Shown here in pieces: positions 1 through 7,366 of a stretch of DNA of 20,125 nucleotides. The notes below the pieces were generated by a model. It searched no databases. It was given only the letters and a program-made list of their open reading frames with translations, and was not told the DNA's origin. Origin of the DNA: Galactobacter sp. (GTDB lineage Bacteria; Actinomycetota; Actinomycetes; Actinomycetales; Micrococcaceae); the NCBI GenBank assembly GCA_022712075.1, contig JALAHE010000197.1:1-20125 (forward strand), read 5' to 3'. A program made the position numbers and the translations under genes. Positions within the stretch are counted from its first letter, which is position 1. Each line of letters begins with the position of its first letter.

Positions 1-150
1 CCCCGCCTCCGGGGGGGGGCCGCCCGCGCCCCGGCGGCGGCGCCCCTCGCCCGGCGCGCGCGGCGGCTTCTCGCCCCCCCCCCCCCCCGCGGGGGGGGGG
101 GGGGGCCCCCGGGCCCCGGGCCCCCACGCCGTCGTTCCTTTGGTGGGCTG
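1..150. other. G/C-only low-complexity start of window
   Basis: This stretch is almost entirely G and C in long homopolymer runs, including C15-GC-G15 at 74-105, which is a perfect 32-bp palindrome. No credible start codon, ribosome binding site or protein frame is visible. Its composition is unlike the coding DNA that follows, even though that DNA is also GC-rich. It looks like a contig-end or base-calling artefact; a genuine extreme hairpin is possible but less likely. Confidence 0.6.
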
Positions 151-169
151 CTGCATGTGAGCATGGGGC

Positions 170-760
170 ATGCCCAAGAACAGCAAGAAGCAGCGACGAC
201 GCAAGGCGCTGGCGGACCTGAAGGACGCGGCGCGGACCCGGCATCCGGTGGCCATCAAGATCCGCAAGGGGCGCGGCTGGAACGAGGACGGCGTGGTTCT
301 CGATGTGGGAAAGCGCTGGTTCTTGCTGGCCGTCATTCGTGACGGTGCGTACCCGGATGGTTTCCAGCTTCGCCGCACCAAGGACGTCAGGAAGGTCCGG
401 GTCGAGACGCAATTTCTGCCCGCGCTCGTGGAGGACGAACGCTGGCCGTTGAGCTGGCCCGGCCCCGCCCTGAAGCTCAGCGATCCGCGCGCTTTTCTGC
501 CCCAGCTGGACTGCGTCGCGGACGTGGTGTCGATTCGAGAGTTCGCGCGCAAGCCCGGCTCCTTCTGGGTGGGGCAGCTGCTCGGCGGGGGCCGCAAGCG
601 ATTCTGGCTCCGCACGCTCTCGCCCCAGTGCGTCTGGGACAACACCTACATCCGCCCTAGGTTCGACGATCTGACCCAAGTCGACCTCTTCGACGACTAC
701 GCGAACGCCCTGCTGCGGGTGGCGGGCCCGCCGGACAGTGGTGAGGGTGGCGATGACTGA
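170..760 (+). CDS. Conserved-type hypothetical protein with basic N-terminus
   Basis: A 196-residue protein I cannot assign to a named family. The first 25 residues are very rich in Lys and Arg (MPKNSKKQRRRK), which suggests contact with nucleic acid, but this is only inference. Residues about 28-75 have alternating hydrophobic residues and the pattern V-x-D-V-G-K-x-W-F-x-L-L followed by D-G-x-x-x-x-G-F-x-L-R, which looks like a small beta-barrel segment. There is no signal peptide or membrane segment. The ATG at 170 has only a weak GGGG upstream and is not certain; it is favoured because the basic tail and codon use begin there. The stop overlaps the next gene by 8 bp, so the two are probably translated together. 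Confidence 0.7.
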   Translation: MPKNSKKQRRRKALADLKDAARTRHPVAIKIRKGRGWNEDGVVLDVGKRWFLLAVIRDGAYPDGFQLRRTKDVRKVRVETQFLPALVEDERWPLSWPGPALKLSDPRAFLPQLDCVADVVSIREFARKPGSFWVGQLLGGGRKRFWLRTLSPQCVWDNTYIRPRFDDLTQVDLFDDYANALLRVAGPPDSGEGGDD

Positions 761-1205
761 GCCACGGTTGGACGGTGCGGTCCGGGTCTTCGATCTTTTG
801 GGGGCGGGCGACGTCGACGGGGCGGCGCGGGCCGCCGCACGGTTCCGCCCGCGGGCGGTGCTGGACGCCATCGGCTACCACGACGTCGCCGAGCACGCCG
901 GGCGGTACCGCGACCTGGTGATCGCGTGGCTTCCGCTCGTGGATCCGCTCTCGCGGCCGGAGATCGCCGCCTGGTTCGTCGAGAACTCGGTGGCGGATCT
1001 GGCGTATCTCGACGACCAGCACACGGCGGCGGCATTGCTTGTGGACTCCGTCAAAGCATCCGTGACCAGGAGCGCAGAGATTCTGGCGATGCTGGAGACC
1101 GTTGCCCACGGACCCGACGCTGGCGTGAGCCGGGAGCGGGCAGGCGTGGCCCGGGCCAGCGCTGAAGAGCTGCGAGCAGTCGTGGCCCGCATCGACGACG
1201 TTTGA
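753..1205 (+). CDS. Hypothetical alpha-helical protein
   Basis: A 150-residue soluble protein, rich in Ala, Arg, Asp and Glu, that appears mostly helical. No recognised family motif is seen. The ATG at 753 is preferred to the GTGs at 738 and 741 because GAGGGTGG lies just upstream of it, inside the end of the preceding gene. The 8-bp overlap with that gene and the shared strong hairpin 9 bases after its stop indicate a two-gene transcription unit. Function is unknown and nothing around it suggests a link to the catabolic genes that follow on the other strand. Confidence 0.65.
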   Translation: MTEPRLDGAVRVFDLLGAGDVDGAARAAARFRPRAVLDAIGYHDVAEHAGRYRDLVIAWLPLVDPLSRPEIAAWFVENSVADLAYLDDQHTAAALLVDSVKASVTRSAEILAMLETVAHGPDAGVSRERAGVARASAEELRAVVARIDDV

Positions 1206-1213
1206 TCCAACGA

Positions 1214-1258
1214 CAAGGGGCGGGGCGGAACCCCCATCAGGTTCCGCCCCGCCCCTTG
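1214..1258. terminator. Perfect 19-bp hairpin, probably bidirectional terminator
   Basis: The arms at 1214-1232 and 1240-1258 (CAAGGGGCGGGGCGGAACC and its exact complement) are separated by a 7-base loop. The hairpin lies between two convergent genes ending at 1205 and 1288. There is no T-tract on either side, as is common for high-GC actinobacterial hairpins, so intrinsic termination is inferred from position and stability. Confidence 0.8.
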
Positions 1259-1287
1259 CCCCAGCTACCAGGCGCGTCAGCGATGAC

Positions 1288-2436
1288 TCAGACGCGCCCG
1301 CCGTGACGCGTGATGACCTCGCGCGCCAAGTTCTTGCCGAAGGCAGTGTGGGCGGCCAGGGCATCCTGCGCCGCGGCGGCGTCGCTGGCGGCCAAGGCGG
1401 CAGCCAAATCCACCACGTGCGCCGTCTCCATCTGGCGGGCCCACTCCTCGGCCGTGAGCGCCTGGCGCCACACCGTGCCGATGCCCAGGCGGCGGAAGGC
1501 ATCCACCAGCGCGGCCGAGCCGGCCACCGAGACCAGGCGGTCGTGGAAGGCCACGTTCAGGGCCAGGAAGTTTTCAAGCTCGGCGGCGTCGCCGGCCCGC
1601 AGCGCGGCCAGCTCGCCAGCCAGCCGCCCCAGCTCCGCACAATCCTCGGCGGACACCCGATCCAGGTGCGAGAAGATCACGCCGGACTCGATCGTCGCGC
1701 GACCGTCGTAGGCGGCGTCGGTCGTCTCGGCCGTGATCGGCGTGGGCTCCAGCAGCCCCTCGTCGTTGCGGAACACGAGCCCCTCGGAGGTCAGCTTCAC
1801 GAGCGCGTTCTGCACCTGCTCCGGCTCCGAGCGGATGGCCTCGCCGATCGCGACCGGATCAAGCACGGTGCCCAGCGGCGTCTTGCGGCGCAGCACCCAC
1901 TCGCGCACGCCGTCGTACGCCTTGACCTCGAGCACGCGCTCCAGGCGCCCCATCGTGCCGCGGTAGTAGGCAAGCGGCTGCTTATCGGCGGCCGCGGCGT
2001 CCTCCACCACGCCGAGGAACACCGTGTGGGTGCCGCCCGTCGCGGTCTCTCCGATGCGGCACTCGACCGTCGCCAGCGCGCCGTCGAGCAGCGGGAGCCC
2101 GTTCTCCGAGATGGTGTAGCCGATCCCGGCGAACTTGTCCGAGCCCTTGCGCCCAAAGTGCATGGCCAACCCGGCCTGGTCCTCGGCCAAGATGTTGATG
2201 GCAAAGCGCCCGGCGGCAACGACCTGATCGTGCGTCGACGAGGAGCGGTTCAGGCACGCGAGCATCATGGGCGGCTCCATCGAGAGCGAGGAGACGGCCG
2301 ACGCCGTGGTGCCGAACGGCTCGCCGTCCACCACGGTGGTGATGACCGTGACGCCGGAGGCGAAGTGCCCCACCACGTTGCGGAAGACCACGGGGTCGAC
2401 GATGGGCTCATCCGTGTTGAGGGTCTGCGTGGTCAT
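1288..2436 (-). CDS. Flavin reductase fused to GntR-like (wHTH + FCD) module
   Basis: A 382-residue fusion. Residues about 14-167 are an HpaC/RutF-type flavin reductase domain (split-barrel FMN-binding fold), with the typical N-terminal pattern F-R-N-V-V-G-H-F-A-S-G-V-T-V-I-T-T and the T-T-A-S-A-V-S-S-L-S segment. This would supply FADH2 or FMNH2 from NAD(P)H to an oxygenase. Residues about 175-235 resemble a GntR winged helix, ending in a K-L-T-S-E-G-L-V segment, and about 245-377 resemble an FCD effector domain with His298, His340 and His363 at the usual metal-binding spacing. Ordinary HpaC reductases are about 170 residues. The gene is last in the operon with the HpaB-type oxygenase, and its leader AGGAGGACACC before ATG is identical to that of the oxygenase. 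Partnership with that oxygenase is inferred; whether the HTH part still binds DNA is unknown. Confidence 0.9.
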   Translation of the reverse strand: MTTQTLNTDEPIVDPVVFRNVVGHFASGVTVITTVVDGEPFGTTASAVSSLSMEPPMMLACLNRSSSTHDQVVAAGRFAINILAEDQAGLAMHFGRKGSDKFAGIGYTISENGLPLLDGALATVECRIGETATGGTHTVFLGVVEDAAAADKQPLAYYRGTMGRLERVLEVKAYDGVREWVLRRKTPLGTVLDPVAIGEAIRSEPEQVQNALVKLTSEGLVFRNDEGLLEPTPITAETTDAAYDGRATIESGVIFSHLDRVSAEDCAELGRLAGELAALRAGDAAELENFLALNVAFHDRLVSVAGSAALVDAFRRLGIGTVWRQALTAEEWARQMETAHVVDLAAALAASDAAAAQDALAAHTAFGKNLAREVITRHGGRV

Positions 2437-2447
2437 GGTGTCCTCCT
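2437..2447 (-). promoter_or_regulatory. Ribosome binding site of flavin reductase gene
   Basis: On the minus strand AGGAGGACACC directly precedes the ATG. The same 11 bases precede the GTG start of the HpaB-type gene at 5534-5544, which supports both starts and matched translation of the two components. Confidence 0.8.
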
Positions 2448-2489
2448 AGTGGGACAGGGGGCGCAAGGACGGCCCGGGGTAGGTGGGAG

Positions 2490-4055
2490 TCAGGCGCCGG
2501 CCGGGGCCAGCGCTGCAAAGAGATCGTTGAGGGACGCGGCGGTGGGCAGCGCGAGCAGCGCGTCCAGGGCCGCCCGCGCGGAGGCGGGGGAGTGCCCGCC
2601 GAGCTCCGCGTTGGCGAGGAACTTCGCGTGCACGTCCGCCGCGGAGAGCGGCGAATGGTGCCGGTCCCCGAGCGGGGCGTCCACGCGCTCGCGCAGCACG
2701 CGCCCGTCGGCGAGCGTGAGCTCGACCTCGGCGGTCAGGTACTCATCGGGAGCCAGCGAGGGAAGCAGTTCCACCCGGCGGGCCAGCGCGCCGACCTCGC
2801 CCTCCGCGGCCCCCAGCAGGGTCCGCGGCAGCAGGGTGCCGGTCAGCAGCGCGGCCGCCGTGGTGAAGGGGATCGAGAAGGCGGCCGCCACCTCGGGCCA
2901 GTCGCCGGGTTCCCACGGCGTGCCGACAAAGCCGGCGGCGGTCCGCGGGGTCACATGCACGACGACGCGCTCCACCTGGGCGGACAGCTCGCCGAGCGTC
3001 GGGGCCGGGGCGGGCGCCCCGGCCACCCGGGCTGCGGCCGCTGAGGCGGCCGCGGCGTGGGCCGCGGTGGTGGCCCCGCCCCCGGCGACGGGGGCACCCG
3101 TGCCGGGGACGGCGGCGTCGGGCATCCCGCCGGTGACGGAGGCGCCCGCCGCGAGGAGCAGCGCGCCGTGCAGGCGCGCGGCCGCCTCGAGGCTCGGGTG
3201 GCTGGCCCGGCACGAGCTCCACGGCTTGATCACGCGATCGGCGCAGTAGACCTCGCCCAGTCCGGCAAGCATGAGCTCGGGGTTGGCTCCGGGGCAGAAG
3301 CGGTCGAGGAAGCCGAAGCGCCCGGCGAGCGGATCGGGCTCGCCGACCCAGCCGGCCTCCGCGAGCTCCACGGCGGTCACCGCGGACTCCGCGGCAAACG
3401 CCATGGGCAGGCGGAAGCTGGGCGCATCGGCGAAGATCGGGGCGACCGAGCCGCCGGCGCGCTGCACCGCCACGCCCCACGCGGCCACGAGGGCCTCCGG
3501 GGAGAGGCCGGCCAAGCGGCCGGCCACGGCGGCGGCGCCGACGACGTTCACGGTGCCCGTGTTGTCCTGGCCCGAGTAGACGTCGAAACCTGAACCCACG
3601 GCCAGGCGGGCGGCGACGTCATCGCCCAGCGCGAGCGCCTCGAGCACCTGGGCGCCCGTGGCACCGCGGCGCTGGCCCTCGGCCAGGGCCACGGGGACGG
3701 AGGTGCCGCTCAGGTGCGCGGCGACCTCCTCGCCGCCGGGGCCCTCCGCGCTGACGGGCTCGAAGTCGAAGGCCCGCGTGAGGGCCGCGTTGGCCAACGC
3801 CGCCCCGCGCACCGAGAGGGCGCGGGTGGTGCCGATGACCGTGGCGGGGCCGGCGCCCCAGGAGGCGGCCGTGTCGACCAGCCCGGTGAGCCCCGGGGCG
3901 AGGTGCCCGGCGAGGGCGCAGCCCACGGAGTCGATGACCCGCAGGTGTGCGCGCTCGAGCGCCTCGGCCGGGACGGCCCCGGCGGGGGTGCCCGCCGCGT
4001 GCCGGGCGAGGGAGTCCGTCAGGATCTCCCGCGCGGTGAGCGTGGCGGCCTCCAT
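2490..4055 (-). CDS. MmgE/PrpD family protein
   Basis: A 521-residue member of the MmgE/PrpD family, which includes 2-methylcitrate dehydratase, cis-aconitate decarboxylase and iminodisuccinate epimerase. The N-terminal helical domain starts near residue 10. The pattern D-F-E-P at 97-100 and A-H-L-S-G at 113-117 stand where the family has its D-F-D-D and H-P segments, and K-P-W-S-S-C-R-A-S-H-P at 277-287 matches the conserved active-site Lys region. Residues about 305-352 are an Ala/Gly/Pro-rich insert not usual in the family, making it longer than the common 450-480. The ATG at 4055 is chosen because the family fold begins there; the frame stays open upstream but overlaps the oxygenase gene. 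It starts 5 bases after the oxygenase stop, so the two are co-transcribed. Substrate unknown; it may process a product of the oxygenase or a later acid intermediate. Confidence 0.88.
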   Translation of the reverse strand: MEAATLTAREILTDSLARHAAGTPAGAVPAEALERAHLRVIDSVGCALAGHLAPGLTGLVDTAASWGAGPATVIGTTRALSVRGAALANAALTRAFDFEPVSAEGPGGEEVAAHLSGTSVPVALAEGQRRGATGAQVLEALALGDDVAARLAVGSGFDVYSGQDNTGTVNVVGAAAVAGRLAGLSPEALVAAWGVAVQRAGGSVAPIFADAPSFRLPMAFAAESAVTAVELAEAGWVGEPDPLAGRFGFLDRFCPGANPELMLAGLGEVYCADRVIKPWSSCRASHPSLEAAARLHGALLLAAGASVTGGMPDAAVPGTGAPVAGGGATTAAHAAAASAAAARVAGAPAPAPTLGELSAQVERVVVHVTPRTAAGFVGTPWEPGDWPEVAAAFSIPFTTAAALLTGTLLPRTLLGAAEGEVGALARRVELLPSLAPDEYLTAEVELTLADGRVLRERVDAPLGDRHHSPLSAADVHAKFLANAELGGHSPASARAALDALLALPTAASLNDLFAALAPAGA

Positions 4056-4060
4056 GTCGC

Positions 4061-5533
4061 TCAGGCCCCGGCCAGCGCGGACTGGGCCGCTCGGGTGTCG
4101 GCGATCTCCTGGAACATCGCGGCGTACGCGCCGGTCTCGCCCTTGGCCTGCGCCTTCTTGTGGTCCAGGCCGCGGGCGCGGGCGATGGAACCCAGGTAGA
4201 AGCGCTCGTAGAGCTCGATGCGGCCGCCCAGCGCGGAGCCGGCGAAGTCCCACGCGGTGCGGAAGATGCGCGCGCGCTCCTCGGCGGAGATGCCGCCGGC
4301 GCCCGGCAGGTAGGTGCGCAGGAGGGGGCCGAGGCGCGGATCCTCGAAGGCGGCGGCCGTGGGCGTTGCCAGCAGGTTGTGGGAGCCCATGGTCTTGATG
4401 ATCTCGTTCACGCGGATCATCCACACCGGCATCATGGTGCGCAGCGCGGAGATGTCGTCGTGGCAGAAGAACGCACCGTTGCCCCAATCTGAGCCGCGGG
4501 CCTCGGAGTCGCGGACCACCGAGCGGGCGATGCGCAGGTAGGAGTAGATCTCGCCGAGCAGGGCGGCGGTCTCCGGCTTGGCCTCCGTGCCGGTCACCTT
4601 GGCCATCTGCACGCAGACGTCGTAGGCGAACTCCAGCTTCACGCTCGCGCGGATGGCGGTCTGCTGCTGCGTGGAGCCCGTGGCGGTCGCGGCGTTGACG
4701 GCGTTGTAGACGCCCAGGTCGCCGTCGATGAACACGCGCTCCCAAGGAACAAACACGTCGTCGAAGATGACGACGGCGTCCTGCTCGTCGAAGCGCGAGG
4801 AGAACGGACGATCCTCGGGGCTCTGGTCCACGCCGTAGTGGTCGCGGCAGACCTGGACCACGCCGGGGCTCGCCACCGGGATGGCGAAGGACAGCGCGTA
4901 GTGCTCAAAGCCCTGCTGGATGGGCGTGGCGGGGTAGACGTAGAGCTCGTCGGCGATGGGGCCGAGGGTCGCGATCATCTTGGCGCCGCGGACCACGAGG
5001 CCGTCCTCGCGGCGCTCGACGACGCGGAGCGTGAGGTCCTCGTTCATGCCCTGCAGCTCGCCCACGCTCTTGTCGATCGCTGCGTGCGTGATGGTGTGGG
5101 TGAGGGCCAGGTCCTTCTCCTGCACCTCGCGCCAGTAGTTCACGAGGCGCTGGGCGTAAATCGGGTCGCCGCTGCGGTCGTAGATGTCGGTGCGGCTCGC
5201 GTGGCCGGCCAGCACCACGTTCACGTAGTCGGGCGTGCGGCCGAGCATGCCGTTGGAGTAGCGGGCCAGGCGGTCGAAGGCGCGGTGGCGACGCTGCAGG
5301 TCGGCCTCGTTGCGCGGGCGCAGCAGGGAGACGTTGTGCTCCTGGCCGGTCTCGGGATCCACCATGAGGCAGTCGTCCGCGTACTTGTGCTGGTAATCGA
5401 AGTAGCCGGCCATGCCCGCCAGGGAACCGGCAAACGCCGGGTGGGTCGTGATGTCCACGCGCTCGCTGCCGAGCCAGACCTCGCGATCGTCCTTCAGACC
5501 TGCCAGGTACTGCTCTCCGGTGCGTGCTGCCAC
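4061..5533 (-). CDS. HpaB-type FADH2-dependent aromatic monooxygenase, oxygenase component
   Basis: A 490-residue protein of the 4-hydroxyphenylacetate 3-hydroxylase / chlorophenol and nitrophenol monooxygenase family. These enzymes use reduced flavin from a separate reductase to hydroxylate phenols. Family segments seen: R-T-G-E-Q-Y-L near the start, G-R-T-P-D-Y-V-N at 98-105, V-R-G-A-K-M-I-A-T at 181-189, S-S-R-F-D-E-Q-D-A-V-V-I-F-D-D-V-F-V-P-W-E at 245-265, and A-G-S-A-L-G-G-R-I-E-L-Y-E-R-F at 431-445. The GTG at 5533 is preferred to a TTG at 5566 because a strong AGGAGG lies correctly before it, identical to that of the reductase gene. It is first in a three-gene operon. Phenolic substrate is near certain for the family; which phenol is not. 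Hydroquinone or another para-substituted phenol fits the neighbourhood. Confidence 0.92.
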   Translation of the reverse strand: MAARTGEQYLAGLKDDREVWLGSERVDITTHPAFAGSLAGMAGYFDYQHKYADDCLMVDPETGQEHNVSLLRPRNEADLQRRHRAFDRLARYSNGMLGRTPDYVNVVLAGHASRTDIYDRSGDPIYAQRLVNYWREVQEKDLALTHTITHAAIDKSVGELQGMNEDLTLRVVERREDGLVVRGAKMIATLGPIADELYVYPATPIQQGFEHYALSFAIPVASPGVVQVCRDHYGVDQSPEDRPFSSRFDEQDAVVIFDDVFVPWERVFIDGDLGVYNAVNAATATGSTQQQTAIRASVKLEFAYDVCVQMAKVTGTEAKPETAALLGEIYSYLRIARSVVRDSEARGSDWGNGAFFCHDDISALRTMMPVWMIRVNEIIKTMGSHNLLATPTAAAFEDPRLGPLLRTYLPGAGGISAEERARIFRTAWDFAGSALGGRIELYERFYLGSIARARGLDHKKAQAKGETGAYAAMFQEIADTRAAQSALAGA

Positions 5534-5544
5534 GGTGTCCTCCT
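5534..5544 (-). promoter_or_regulatory. Ribosome binding site deciding the HpaB-type start
   Basis: AGGAGGACACC on the minus strand sits immediately before GTG at 5533. It is identical to the sequence before the reductase ATG at 2436. This makes GTG the start rather than the TTG 33 bases upstream, which has no such site. Confidence 0.8.
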
Positions 5545-5566
5545 CGATGTTCGGCTTGTGGGCCAA

Positions 5567-5769
5567 GAATATAATCTGTGGTGGAGGTTACAAACATTGA
5601 TCGAGGGTGCGCAAGCCCCTGATTTTTGCCGGTCGTGATGGCGTGCCTCTCAATGCCCGCAATCGAGGCGGGTTGTCAGAATATTTTTTCTTGTTAAAAA
5701 TGCGCGATCGTTTGCCCGGGCTTGTGATGTGGGTCATGCTGGTCAGGCTGTTTCCCGCGAAAGGCCCCC
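5567..5769. promoter_or_regulatory. Divergent promoter region between oxygenase operon and MHS transporter
   Basis: This AT-richer gap separates two divergent transcription units. On the plus strand TTGTCA at 5673-5678 and TAAAAA at 5695-5700, spaced by 16 bases, form a plausible promoter for the transporter, which has GCGAAAGG at 5757-5764 before its ATG. On the minus strand a TATATT-like element lies near 5568-5576, upstream of the oxygenase. No convincing long operator palindrome was found here; a short CCCGC...GCGGG repeat overlaps the plus-strand -35 region. Confidence 0.5.
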
Positions 5770-7161
5770 ATGACTTCCTCTGGCACCCAGGACGACTCCC
5801 CCCGCGTCCACGCCCTCTCCCGCTCTGACTACAAGCGCGTGCTCGGCTCGAGCATGATCGGCTCGGTCATCGAGTACTACGACTTCATCCTCTACGCGAA
5901 CGCCGCGGCGCTGATCTTCGACAAGGTCTTCTTCGCCAACCTGACGGGCCCCATGGCCCTCATCGCGTCCTTCGCCACGCTCGCCGTCGGCTACTTCGCC
6001 CGCCCCATCGGCGGCGTCATCTTCGGCCACTACGGAGACCGCGTCTCCCGCAAGCAGATGCTCGTCATCTCCATGATGATGATGGGCTGCGCCACCGTGG
6101 CGATCGGCCTGGTCCCGACGCCGGCGGTGATCGGCGTCTGGGCGCCGCTGCTACTCATCCTCCTGCGTGTGGTGCAGGGCATCTCCGTGGGCGGCGAATG
6201 GGGCGGCGCCACGCTCATGGCGCTGGAGCACGCGCCGGAGAATCGCCGCGGCTTCGCCGCCGCGTTCGCTAACGCCGGCGGCCCCATGGGCGGCCTGCTC
6301 GCGACCTTCGTGCTCTCCGGCGTCTCCGCCGCGACGGGGGATCAGTTCCTCGTGTGGGGCTGGCGCATCCCGTTCCTGCTCTCCGCCGTGCTGATCGTGG
6401 TGGGCCTCGTGATCCGCCTCAAGGTCTCGGAGTCCCCGGCCATCGCGCAGATCGAGGAGGCGGCCTCGCAGGAGGAGCGCAAGCGCAAGATGCCGATCGT
6501 CGAGGTGCTCACGCAGCACTGGCGCACCGTGGTCATCACGCTCGTGGCCTCGCTCGGCTTCTACTCCTTCCAGGGCATCCTGACGAGCTGGGGCACCAAG
6601 GCCGCCGTGAGCTCCGGCGTCTCCCGCGAGCTGGTCCTGAACCTCAACGGCCTCGGCGCCGTGTTCACGATCATCGTGTGCTTCGTGACGGCCCGGATCT
6701 CCGACAAGGTCGGCCGCGCCAAGATGCTCATCATCGCCTCGATCGCCGGCCTGATCTGGGTCATCCCGGCGCTCACGCTGCTGACCTCCGGCTCTGGCTG
6801 GGGTTACCTCGTGGCGATCGTCATCGGCTCCGGTCTCATCCAGGGCACGTTTGCCGGTTCGATCGGCGCGTTCATCTCGGAGCGCTTCCCGGCCCGCGTT
6901 CGCTACACGGGCGCCTCGCTCTCCTACCAGGGTGCGTCGACGCTGGGCGGCGGGCTCACCCCGATCTTTGCCGTGGCCGCCATGGCGGCCGGCGGCATCG
7001 GCGCCGTGGGCGCCGTGTGGGCGGGCGTCCTGGCCTTGGGGCTCGCCGCGCTGGTCGTGGCCGCCCGCACGGGCGGCGACGACGCGCCGTCGGGCACTCC
7101 CGCGGGGGAGGCGGAAGTGCCCGACGGCGAGCGGTCGGCGAGCGGCGCAAGCGTCGCCTGA
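5770..7161 (+). CDS. MFS transporter, metabolite:H+ symporter (MHS) type
   Basis: A 463-residue inner-membrane protein with about 12 hydrophobic segments, like the shikimate/proline-betaine/citrate symporters. Signature segments: S-V-I-E-Y-Y-D-F near the start, R-P-I-G-G-V-I-F-G-H-Y-G-D-R-V-S-R-K-Q in the loop after the second membrane segments, and G-G-E-W-G-G-A-T-L-M-A-L-E-H-A-P-E-N-R-R-G-F, all typical of the MHS subfamily. It likely imports a carboxylic acid or aromatic acid with protons. The last 30 residues are a hydrophilic Gly/Ala/Ser/Glu-rich tail. It is divergent from the HpaB operon and followed by a hairpin, so it is probably transcribed singly or with partial read-through to the next gene. 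Substrate cannot be read from sequence. Confidence 0.9.
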   Translation: MTSSGTQDDSPRVHALSRSDYKRVLGSSMIGSVIEYYDFILYANAAALIFDKVFFANLTGPMALIASFATLAVGYFARPIGGVIFGHYGDRVSRKQMLVISMMMMGCATVAIGLVPTPAVIGVWAPLLLILLRVVQGISVGGEWGGATLMALEHAPENRRGFAAAFANAGGPMGGLLATFVLSGVSAATGDQFLVWGWRIPFLLSAVLIVVGLVIRLKVSESPAIAQIEEAASQEERKRKMPIVEVLTQHWRTVVITLVASLGFYSFQGILTSWGTKAAVSSGVSRELVLNLNGLGAVFTIIVCFVTARISDKVGRAKMLIIASIAGLIWVIPALTLLTSGSGWGYLVAIVIGSGLIQGTFAGSIGAFISERFPARVRYTGASLSYQGASTLGGGLTPIFAVAAMAAGGIGAVGAVWAGVLALGLAALVVAARTGGDDAPSGTPAGEAEVPDGERSASGASVA

Positions 7162-7176
7162 CCTTCACTTTCGTGA

Positions 7177-7224
7177 AGCGACGTCCCCGGGGCTTCTCCC
7201 GCAAGAAGCCTCGGGGGCGTCGCT
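7177..7224. terminator. 21-bp hairpin after transporter gene
   Basis: Arms at 7177-7197 and 7204-7224 pair over 21 positions with two mismatches (both tolerable as G-U in one orientation), with a 6-base loop. A small extra hairpin CTTCAC-TTTC-GTGAAG lies at 7163-7178, overlapping its left foot. It starts 15 bases after the transporter stop and precedes the flavin monooxygenase, so it is probably a terminator or attenuator between them. No T-tract follows. Confidence 0.65.
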
Positions 7225-7303
7225 GTGTCCTCAGCCTGCCAAACGTCGATTTCGTTGAGGTTTCAGCACTGTTTTTGGGGTCTTTCGCGTTGTTTGGAAG
7301 CCG

Positions 7304-7348
7304 GTGACGATGGTCACAGGAGACGCCGCAGTCGGTTCGCATGCGGCG
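7304..7348 (+). promoter_or_regulatory. Leader inverted repeats upstream of flavin monooxygenase
   Basis: Two short inverted repeats lie just before the gene: GTGAC-GATG-GTCAC at 7304-7317 and CGCCGCA/TGCGGCG at 7324-7330 and 7342-7348. The second lies 4 bases before the ribosome binding site GCGAAAGG (7353-7360). They may be an operator and a leader hairpin, but both are short and could be chance. Confidence 0.35.
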
Positions 7349-7366
7349 CACAGCGAAAGGACCCCC

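Noticed and set aside
1303..3249. A 648-codon open frame on the plus strand
   Set aside because: It runs antisense through the flavin reductase and MmgE/PrpD genes, has biased composition from high-GC shadow coding, and shows no family motif.
4056..4745. A 230-residue N-terminal extension of the MmgE/PrpD frame
   Set aside because: It overlaps the oxygenase gene in another frame, is Arg/Pro-rich shadow sequence, and the family fold begins at the ATG at 4055.
5567..5600. Possible GntR or LysR operator next to the oxygenase promoter
   Set aside because: The sequence around TGTGGTGGAGGTTACA has only partial symmetry; it is too weak to call.
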